Assembly (NCBI RefSeq): GCF_000003815.2 | Contig: NC_049980.1 | Coordinates: 25,936,272-26,000,271 of the forward strand | DNA length: 64,000 nt | Origin: Branchiostoma floridae | Lineage: Eukaryota; Chordata; Leptocardii; Amphioxiformes; Branchiostomatidae | Direction of reading: 5' to 3' | Part shown: piece after piece, positions 54,656 to 64,000 of the stretch | How the letters are laid out: each line of letters starts with the position of its first letter | Numbering within the stretch: position 1 is the stretch's first letter | The notes under the pieces: model-generated | Databases searched by the model: none | Seen by the model: only the letters and a program-made list of their open reading frames with translations | What the model was told of the DNA's origin: nothing | Program-made: the position numbers and the translations under genes

Positions 54656-57600
54656 ATGGCCGACAAGACTGAGTACCGATTCCTGGGCGGCAGTGGATTG
54701 AAGGTGTCCAACATCTGCCTGGGCACCATGACGTTTGGAGAAATGGTGAGAAGAATCTTTAAATCTTCAGGCAGCACGTTACACTTACAGACTCGGTAAA
54801 CACTGACTCCGACTGGTCACCCCTGTACATACCAGCGTTCACGGTACCGTGGCGACTAACGTAACCGATTCCATGTATGATACAGGAGAAGCCAAGTAAC
54901 ACATCTGCTTGGAAATTACTTACTAGTACATGTGTTGGGGGTGGGGTGGGTTGGGTTTCGCTCTTTAATATTGATACGTGGGAAGGGCGTTCACGCCCCT
55001 TTACTGCTGAGTCATTGACAGCGCCACGGTTCCAGAAAAGGCATACCAGTCATGCAACTTTGTAGAAAATAGGACAGAAAAGTGGAATAAAAACTCCAGA
55101 TCATGAAACTTTGAAGTTCTAGCCTATCATGCCAACTGTCATTTCAATAAATTCTATACGGCCATTCTGTAAATCCAAACCGCCTGCTCCACGCGCTGGC
55201 CGAGTCCAACAAGCTTTGGCTCAGAGCCAGCTGCACTGGCGATCATACTATTGTTTATGAGGGGGTCGCCTCAAGCTGGACAAAAGGTCATTCATTTAAT
55301 ATTAAACTATATAAAATTCAACAATTATAAAATATCTCTTGCCGTAGCTACCCAGAACTGCTACGATTTCACCACGGCACCAAAACCCCCCGAAGAATGC
55401 ATGTTGAAGGTCTCATTACACAACTAGAGTTCCTCGAACACATATCTTCGCCAAATAAACAATTTCTATGGAAGATCGTTCTTTTTGAATGATTAATGTG
55501 TATAAGTCCATATGTTATCTAGTCACATGTAGTGGTTGGTTGGATTATGAACATTGTGAGTAGATTAGTCTATTCTGTTAGTGTACATAATGCAGCAATT
55601 TTTTTGGCGATGTGAATGAATGTCTTTGCATAATCAGAACAATTTGTACAGGTATGAGGTTACTGTTCTATTTTGTGTTGTCATAATTACTTTCGGAGAG
55701 CTGGTTATGTTTTGGGTAGCGTTTGTATGTATGTTTGTATGTATGTATGTATGTATGTATGTATGTAGAAACCAGCAAATTGAAGACCGGCTGAATGGAT
55801 TGAAGTGATATTTGGTATGTGGGTAGGTCTTGGAAACCTGGAAACCACAGGAAGTCACGCCGATAATTGCATTCGTCACTCACCAAACCCCGGCCACTGT
55901 TGTTCCTTCCAATTTACGGAACTTTTTAACTCACCAAGGGTCATCTAAGGGCCATATGTAAGGATTGCTACGACCCCCGCCTTGGTGAACGTTTGTTTCA
56001 ATCTCATGAAAATAGAAAGTAAAGTTTTGCAGTAGCGAGTTAAGTCAGAGGTATATCACAGAGTCTAAGGTTATGATTTCTGCGACTGTCCGATGACAGC
56101 CGCCTGTCACCTTTGGCGATTTGTATTTCTCGCAATGATGTCAGTTCTTTCTAGCCGACCTTTCCCTTACAACATGACATCTCTGTTAAGAGTTGAGGAA
56201 TGCGTGGATAATTGACGGTGACCCTTTTGACCTAAGTGCTGTTCTTCAACATGTTGGGTTTGTCTTGTCCCAGCACTTGGTCACTTGTTGTTTTAACCTA
56301 GTTCACAGATGTAAGTACTATGTGTTACAAGCCGTCATTGTTCAATTATGTTATATTACTGACTTTACATAGTGCTTATTCGTTTGTTTAGACCCATGTT
56401 GTGTTACTGGCACATGGAACACCATTTCCTTGCAGTCCATCATGCATAAGAAAATACACCTGAAGTGTCTCGTAGATATTAGCTCTACATCTTTATATCA
56501 AGTGATATTCGTCAAGTTCCCTCTACTACATTTTTACCGTTCCCATGATATAGTGTTGCTTTTATTGTTGATCTGTATATAGATATAAGCAACACTTGTA
56601 TATAGATATGTTATATTTCAACTGCTATGAATCCTTTGCTGTGTGCCGTCGTATTGACATCAATTCAGCAAGCTATTTAATTGCTTAATTTTATAGATAC
56701 GTGTTGGACACGGTCAGGCTTTGTATTTTGCTAACATGAACCATGACCATTTATAGGCATTTTTTCAGCCAGTAGTCTCTACCAGACTCCAGCCTGGCGG
56801 AATAGTACACGGATGACCTAGTAACATCCCTGGTCAATCAGAATTTCATGCTTCCAAGACAACGTCTGTTTATCAGGGAGCCTCTGCTTCCACTGGCTCT
56901 TTTGACCTACTTTTTCTCTATTTTTAGACATCTATGGGCCGATTCAAGTCCTTTCAGGTGACTCCGTCACAAGTATTTTTCAACCGTTATAGAAGTTTCC
57001 CTAAGTAATTATATTAAATTTTATTAAATACAGAGTGATTTATATAATTTGCATCTCATTATGTTGATAATCATCCAAAGTACCTACCTACCAAAAACAA
57101 AAAAAATATTCATCAATCCCCTCAGGAGTTATCCATCTAAAAAGTTACGAAATATAACACCCACTGCAATTCCAAACAAGCTGCTAGGGGGCCCAAAATT
57201 AGACCATTGACTCCTAGTACCAACAGCTATCCACCAGTAAAAAATCACGAACCTGGCACTTCTGGAAAATTTAGGCGCAAACTTTGATGCTCACTTGCAG
57301 TACCAAAACAATTTGCCAGGAGGCCCATTATCGAACTTGACCTTCCTTTCTGTGTCCCCTACCTATCAACCAAATATCATTAACATCCATCAAGAACATC
57401 TCGAGTTATCTTGCTTACAGACAAACGCACTTACATACAAGGCCAGCTACAGCACCAAAGGTAAAAGGTAGCTAAACCATTCTCGCACATGGCAATCCTT
57501 TCCACAACCGCTACAGACCTGCCAAATATCGTGGAAATCGCCCAGCTACATTTTGACTTATGCCTCCCGAAAAAAACACCAAAAAAAATACCAAGCTCGC

Positions 57601-60600
57601 TAATGTACCATAGGAAAACGCCAGGTAACCCATTTTCGAACTAGGCATGCCTTTCAACAACCGCTACACACCTGCAAAAAATAAAAAAGTTCCATCCACA
57701 ATTTCTCGAGTTATATCCTGTTGACCTACATACAGACCCAAGTTGGCAAAAACATAAGCTTCTTGGCGAAGCTAATTAGATCGCCCCATTGAATTCAATG
57801 CTTTAACACACAACTTCTATGTCCGCAAATCCAATTAAAACACGATGTTTTGCTTTCTAATGTAAGCACACACGTTTGTTAGACAATAAAAAAATTTTCA
57901 CCCAAATCTAGCCGACGCAACGATTTCTATCACATTTCAAAATGCACCTAGCCGCTATCCGCTAGAGGTCGTTTTCAATACCCGGAGCCTGACCGGAGCA
58001 CTCAGTACAAATAAACGTAAACGTCCGAGGATCGATCGGGTCACGAAACTTTCGTGCATGATCATGCCAGTAATACACAAGCTTTCATCGAAATTCCTTT
58101 TCATATCAGTTATGGTTTATTAATGGGAATTTATGGTCCACCTAAAACAACGCTTTGCGGGCCAGATAATTTTTTAGCCCGGATTCCTTTAGACTCGGAG
58201 TAATACAGGAATGAGACCTCAATGGTTTAAACCCTTCTCTATCTTTTGCTCATGCACCAACAGTCAGTCCTCTCACGCATAGTCTTGGTTGGCGGAAGTA
58301 GTGACATGAACTCGTCTAACTGTAGGCCTTTACATTGACGCGTTACTAGAAAAACAAGAGTTCGGAGACCTCATACCTCCATGAAATAGTCTGATTATGC
58401 AAATGACTTTCACATCTGCATAATTTATGATTGCTAATGTACACCTTTCACTAACTTACACAGGTCACAATGTTGACAGCCCAATCATTTACTATATGTA
58501 TTAAGAATTAGGACACTTTCACATTTTTTATGCAAATTAGGGACTTATTTGCATAATTAGAATCTGCTTATCTTCCACCTACCACAAACTACATGATACA
58601 TGTATCTGAGTCCTATATTGGAAAACACTGTAAATATAGATTTTCCTCATTAAGTATGCAAATTCAGTCCAATTTTGCATAATTTGCATTTCATTATATA
58701 CATCTCTGCCACAGGTATCTGCATACCAAATATCATGGAAATCCATCATTCCTATCTTCCGTTATGCTCCTTGTATTGGAAGATTTTGACAAAAACACTC
58801 CTACAGTTCTAGAGCAAGCTGCTAGGAGGCCCAAACATACACCACTTATTCCTTACATCACAAGCTATCTGCCACCAAAAAATCAAGACCATAGCATGTC
58901 CAGGTAAAAAGATACAAAAAATTGAAGTTCTGCTGCAGTACCAAGGTCACATGCCAGGGTGCCCAAAATTGACCTTGACCTTCGTCTTCCCAACCTCTAC
59001 CCAAGTATCATTGTAGTCCATCTAGAGGTTCTTAAGTTATGCTTACCACAAATATCCGGAAACATAAACACACACGCAAACAGACACCCCCCCCCCCACA
59101 CACACACAGACACACCAAAAACTATACCTCCATTTTTCATTTAGGTAACAAGCTCGACTTGTTTTGTATCCACAGCTTTAGCTTTTCTTCCATCCATATT
59201 CCCATGCTAATTACAAATGTGTAATTACGTTGGATTGGATGAATGAATAAATGAATCATACAGAAATAAAACACGTCTACCCTTTTCATTAAAATAAGTA
59301 TGACACAGTGACATCGATATTTTCGTAAGCCTCCTTATGATACATTAAGTACATTTTGTAGGGAGGTTGGCCAGGCCAGTGCGACGAGGCGGCCTCCCAT
59401 GCCATCCTGGATCGCTACGCGGAGCTGGGAGGAAACTTCCTTGACACAGCAGACATTTATGCAATGGGCAAGTCTGAAGAATACATTGGCAGCTGGTTGG
59501 AGAAGTGAGTATCTTGTTACACGTCGATCAAGGAAGGTTAGACACTCCAGTATTGAGAGTATGTATATTATATGTCAACCATACCACAGTATGGGTTAAA
59601 ATATATTGTTTTTCTGGTGTTCTCCTCCTCCGTCTTCTGTCAGATTCATCTCTGTAGCATTGTGAGCTTCTAGGGGTTGACATCGATGTCTCGTCTAGCT
59701 ACGTTATGATTATTGATCCACATTATTCTGGGTAACAAAAACGTCTTCAACTGGAAAAGTGTGGGGGGGGGGGGGTATACAAAAGTAACGGGTTCCGCAC
59801 TGGTGTTCCAGTGCTGAATCAATGGGTCGAATCGGCCTCAGCACTGGTTTTCCAGTGCTGAACGGCCTTGTTGCAGTGCTGAAGCTCCCTCGGCACTGGA
59901 ATTCCAGTGCTGAACTTTTCCGAGCACTGGTTTTCCAGTGCTGAACTTTTCCGAGCACTGGTTTTCCAGTGCTGAACTGCCGTCAGCACTCGGGTACCAG
60001 TGCTGAACTCGCGGCGGAGAGGCGGCGAGCCAGTTCAAAGGCCATTCAGCACTGGTTACCCAGTGCTGAAACCGGCGTCAGCACTGGAACCGAGTGCTGA
60101 TATACAAAAGTAACGGGTTCCGCACTGGATTTTCCAGTGCTCGGGAACTTTTCAGCACTGGAAGACCAGTGCTGAAAAAACTTCAGCTCTGGGCTTCCAG
60201 TGCTGACGATTATAAAGCACTGGAACGTTCCAGTGCTGAACGTAATATTCATTCGTAGCATGCGTCCGTACGGCTGAGTTATTTCCTTTCGACTTGTTAC
60301 CTTGTTTGGCGGAGATTGACATTACACATGACATTGACAACAACAGTTTTATTTCATGAACTAATGAAAGAATAAAAAGAGGCCATGACTTTGAGCTTTT
60401 ATTGAATTGTGTGAATGTGATAGATATAGCCCTTTCGGGAATCATTTCGGTGTCCCTCTTGTTGTAACTAAATTGGGACCTTCCAATGACCTTTGGCCAA
60501 GAAAATTAAACGTTAGACGATGGCGTTACATGTGAGGTGAATGAGTAATGGACCATGTTTACGGCTCGAGGTGCGGTAGATATCTATGTATATAACGTTA

Positions 60601-63600
60601 CCACAGTTGTTTTGACAAGTTACTAACGTGATTGAAGACGTTTTAGACAGGTTAATTTCGTTATAATTGTAAACAGCAGCTCATGCCGCCTTGAGTCGTG
60701 TCGCTAGAGTCGGCGGCTTCAGCACTCGGTTTCCAGTGCGGAATATTTGTCAGCACTGGATTTCCAGAGCTGAAACGTCCTCAGCACTGGATTTCCAGTG
60801 CTGACAGGAGGACATTCAGTGCTGAAGCTGCCTCAGCACTGGATTTCCAGTGCTGACGGCGGCTCAGCACTGGACTTCCAGTGCTGACGACCACTTCAGC
60901 ACTGGTGTTCCAGTGCTGACAGAGGAGACCGTTACTTTTGTATATTTGCGGCAGAACGTTCAACGTTTGGATGCCTGCCTCTGTGTCTTATGATCCATGA
61001 TAGGCATCAAAATTAAGTCAAAGTGGAAGACGGCTAACATCTTATTTGCCGAGTTGACGTTTGGGGATGTGTTGCATTTTAGGCAGCAGCGAGAGAAGTT
61101 TATTGTTGCCTCCAAAGTCCGGTTCAACACCAGCCGCTGGACTCAGGACATCAACCGCTGGGGACTGAGCCGCCATCACATCATGCATTCCATAGACGAC
61201 AGTCTGCGCAGGCTCCGTACGGACTATCTGGACCTGTACCAGGTGGGTAGATTGTCCGTTTGTTAATCTGTTGTGCGTTTTACTCTATGAATATTCGCAG
61301 GGTGTAATGTTTGTTTTATAACCATTTGGTCCAATGTCAGTATCAGGGTAATAATTGCCATCAACATCAGTGCAAATAGCAAAGCCATTTGCCACCAACA
61401 AACTGTTTCTTCTCACTTTGCCTCAACTTGTAACACCTTTTCTATTTTCATATCGTCCTTTGCACACAATGTTAACTCATAACGTAAGCAGATACATGCT
61501 TAATTTGCGCGTCATTTATGGCGTCTTCCTGGTGGTGCACGTGTCATTTGTAATCTCTCGTCATATATAACCAATCTGGTCCAAGGGGCCGGAAGAGAGC
61601 GCATCATATCGCAATGTGTAAAGCCCATCATGTTGTAGACACAATATTTTCAGACAATGATTTCAACAGGAGTCTATTTAAGACAGGTTAGCTATTGGGT
61701 ATAGTTTCCCCCCTAACCGCACGTCACCATTCTAGATCCACCTCTGGGACGAGGCTGTCCCCATCGAAGAGACCCTGTCAGCTCTGAATGACCTGGTGCG
61801 CGCAGGGAAGGTGCGTTACCTGGGCGCCAGTAACGTCAAAGGCTGGCAGTTGCAGAAGATTGTTGATCTTAGCAAGTACATGGGACTCAACAAGTGGATA
61901 TCTTTTCAGGTGCGAAATGTTTAGTTTCAAAACGTGCAATCTTTGAAAGATTAACAATAGGGAAGATATTTGCCACTCAATGGAAATTGAAAATCACATT
62001 AACGATTTGTACCTGTCAGGTCCGTAGTTAAAAATAATAGTCCGCCGATAATGCTACCGTGTGGAATTTGAAAAAAAAAATCACCTATAAAGAGTAGAGT
62101 GATGTTGATCTTGAATTCTAGGCGGAGTACAGCCTGGTGTGCCGTGGAATAGAGTGGGAGCTGACTGATGTCTGCAGGCGGGAGGGTATCGGTATCATCC
62201 CGTGGAGTCCACTCAAAGGGTGCGTTGAATAATCGTCATCGTTTAAGTCAATTGCTGTGAACCATTTCCAAGTTGACGAGAGTCATATGAAACGTTCAGC
62301 AGGACATTCCACTCATCTTTTGGTGACAATGGCTGCTAATTTGGGGATGATGCCTGTTACTTTAGAGTTTTGTTTCATATTGCTTTATCCATGTAGCAAA
62401 AAGAAAGTATTGATCATGAATCATTCATCCTGTAAGTGACGTCACTGTTAACGTTTATCTATTGATCAGAGGTCTGCTGACTGGGAAGTTCAAAAGAGAA
62501 GCCGCTGCGCCCGAGGGAAGCAGAATCGCACACTCCACAAAGACTGGCCATACCTTCGAGGCGGCTCCGGATTTCGAGAAGGCCAAGAAAGATGACAAGA
62601 CCTGGAACGTCCTTGATGTCATGAAGAAGGTTGCCGAAGCACACGGTAAGAGTAACATATGATATGTATCATCTTTCCATATTGTTATCCAACTCTATAT
62701 GTATATCGGTACATCAGTTCCTACGGAAAGATACAATATTATCCTGTGTCAACATTGCCATGAGACTAGAACCATATCGACTTTTTTTCCCTTTCGAAGT
62801 CAATAAGCATAGCTCAACTTTCATGCCACCAACACCGGTTACCGCAAAATGACATAGATTTATATTAATCGCCAGCGCTAGAATGTACTTTACCCTTCTG
62901 AGCTACATTCTTGTATGGACTACCATCATCATCTTCTATGGACTACCCTGTGGGAGGAGAATACCGCAGTATCTGATAAGTGTTGAACTGATTATGACCG
63001 TTACTTTCAGGCAAGACTGTGGCGCAGGTGGCAATCCGCTGGCTGCTACAGAAGGACGTGGTGTCGTCTGTCATCATTGGCGCGAAAACTCTTCAGCAGC
63101 TGGAGGACAACATGGGCGCCTCCACTGGCTGGGAGATCACGGAGGAACAGGTAAGGGAGCTAACAGGCATTTCATTAAGTTCAATATCCACATTGCATTC
63201 AGCCCAGGAAAGCTAGTGCCAGGCAAGACAGTTTGACAGAATACCGTAAACGTGAATATTGTCCATTGAAAGTCAATGCAAACACAACGTGATGGCTATA
63301 ACGTCAGAACCTCTAAGTATTCCTCTCAACCCTTACCTGTGACTTGAGATCTAAGATAATGTGCTCATGATCAACGAGTGAGGAATCTTGAACGCACACA
63401 GGCATCATGATGATGGTGGCAGACCAGAAAGGCACTGCACAAAATGACATCACAGATGCTTGGGAATATTTGTGGTCGGGCTTTCTAGATCCAGACGAAT
63501 GTGTTTGTATTACAAGTAGTTTACTTTAATGAAGAGTAGGTTATTACATTTACCACTAACGTTGCCCTACGTTGACCATGTTCCAGATGGCAGAACTCGA

Positions 63601-63688
63601 CACTGTCAGTCAGATGGATGCATTCTACCCCTACAACATGATCAATTTTGCGAACAACGACAGGGTTAGGAAGAACATGTGTCAGTAA
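54656..63688 (+). CDS. Aldo-keto reductase, complete
   Basis: NAD(P)H-dependent (beta/alpha)8-barrel oxidoreductase; its physiological carbonyl substrate cannot be told. Exons: 54656-54745, 59362-59504, 61083-61242, 61736-61909, 62122-62219, 62470-62645, 63011-63150, 63587-63688 (TAA). All are GT/AG and in phase; 360 residues. Start [20 protein letters not shown] with context GTGAACATGG. Catalytic tetrad by position: D58 and Y63 ([10 protein letters not shown]), K89 (VASKVRF), H133 (YQIHLWDE). Also [28 protein letters not shown], and an SxxIGAKT-like cofactor loop (SSVIIGAKT). The [19 protein letters not shown] start and the long C-terminal half resemble the AKR group of bacterial YajO-like and Kv-beta-like proteins more than the short vertebrate AKR1 enzymes. 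Intron 1 is 4.6 kb and intron 2 holds a palindrome array. Confidence 0.94.
55722..55767. repeat. GTAT microsatellite
   Basis: About eleven GTAT units with one GTTT interruption. The sequence just after it (GAAGTGATATTTGGTATGTG) looks like an inverted scrap of the 1-kb repeat family. Confidence 0.9.
58356..59149. mobile_element. ~1-kb interspersed repeat, copy B
   Basis: Same beginning (GAGTTCGGAGACCTCATACC, then TCCATGAAA) and end (TTTTTCATTTAGGTAAC) as copy A, with the blocks in the same order and a long CCCACACACA tract near 59087. About 0.8 kb. It carries three ATGCAAAT octamers. Confidence 0.8.
59774..60945. mobile_element. Foldback-type element made of ~20 short palindromes
   Basis: Outer ends are inverse to each other: TATACAAAAGTAACGG at 59776 and CCGTTACTTTTGTATA at 60929. 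Between them are 13 palindromes (two imperfect, one half) from 59796 to 60240, a unique spacer of about 470 bp, and 7 more (one half) from 60718 to 60920. The palindrome core is CAGCACTGG-4-6 nt-CCAGTGCTG, repeated every 28-36 bp. The left terminus recurs inside at 60099, so two elements may be nested. No protein is encoded. It lies in AKR intron 2. Confidence 0.85.
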
Positions 63689-64000
63689 ACACGTGACACA
63701 GGACATCACTCTGTAGAGTGTCTACCTGCTGTACAACCCAGCTTAGGTCGACAGCACGGTTCAGAAGCTTTTATGAACGTCAACAGTGGTTTATCATACA
63801 TACTTGATTTTGGAATCCAGTTGCTTGAGTAACTGCTATTTGGCATGCCTTCTTACCTGGATGTCTAACCTTAATCGACGCATTATACATTATTGTTTGG
63901 ATGTAATTGTTTGAGTCACCATTCAGTCAACGATTATAGTGCATCTTGCAAACTTTGAACACCATGTTTTTAGTTCGTTCACGAGAGTTATTAATATGTT
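63689..64000 (+). other. AKR 3' flank
   Basis: 3' UTR or flank of the AKR gene up to the window end. It holds a third copy of the recurring ATCCAGTTGCTTGAGTAACT motif at about 63816. No AATAAA is seen before the window ends. Confidence 0.5.

Larger units (their letters stand above)
54746..59361. other. AKR intron 1: repeats, no coding seen
   Basis: Contains a GTAT microsatellite (55722-55767), a diverged copy (about 56990-57775) and a clear copy (58356-59149) of the 1-kb repeat described at 47964, and a C/CA tract near 59087. The rest is AT-rich unique sequence. Confidence 0.6.

Noticed and set aside
59710-60963. Minus-strand Ser/Cys/His-rich ORFs, and the idea of a CRISPR array
   Set aside because: The ORFs only read through the palindromes. 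CRISPR arrays are prokaryotic with constant repeats and equal-length spacers; here the linkers are short and unequal and the repeat is a perfect palindrome within inverted termini.

Overview
The window reads as genomic DNA of an invertebrate chordate, most likely an amphioxus (Branchiostoma). The reasons are: strongly vertebrate-like protein sequences split by many short introns, exon lengths and phases that match vertebrate orthologues, and a high density of short terminal-inverted-repeat elements (MITEs), satellites and CR1/L2-like LINE debris. The species call is an inference; no search could be run. The ORFs are exon fragments, so the gene models below were built by joining exons at GT/AG splice sites and checking that the phase closes at every junction.

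Layout: (1) 1-17251 (+): 3' half of MIB1 (mind bomb E3 ligase). About 11.7 kb with no coding is followed by nine exons for the last ankyrin repeats and three RING fingers. (2) 22879-28979 (-): a Src/Fyn/Yes-type tyrosine kinase with SH3, SH2 and kinase domains. Its first coding exon runs into a 100-N gap, and it has two complete tandem terminal exons. (3) 31.07-32.56 kb: two converging LINE reverse-transcriptase fragments. (4) 34819-44192 (+): an HDAC1/2-type class I histone deacetylase, with one 93-bp coding exon present as two diverged tandem copies. (5) 47221-52305 (-): GALE, UDP-glucose 4-epimerase, complete. (6) 54656-63688 (+): a complete 360-residue aldo-keto reductase. Its second intron carries a roughly 1.2-kb element made of about 20 copies of a short palindrome.

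Gene orientation alternates: MIB1> <SRC, HDAC> <GALE, AKR>. SRC/HDAC and GALE/AKR are therefore divergent pairs with shared intergenic promoter regions. The first holds several ETS-type CCGGAAGT sites and the second holds two perfect CRE palindromes. MIB1/SRC and HDAC/GALE are tail to tail. The proteins do not form one pathway (Notch ligand ubiquitination, tyrosine kinase signalling, chromatin deacetylation, galactose metabolism, carbonyl reduction).

The most interesting signals are the duplicated, phase-compatible coding exons in two unrelated regulatory enzymes (HDAC and the Src kinase), a frameshifted relic of a third duplicated exon upstream of the AKR gene, and the palindrome array in the AKR intron.
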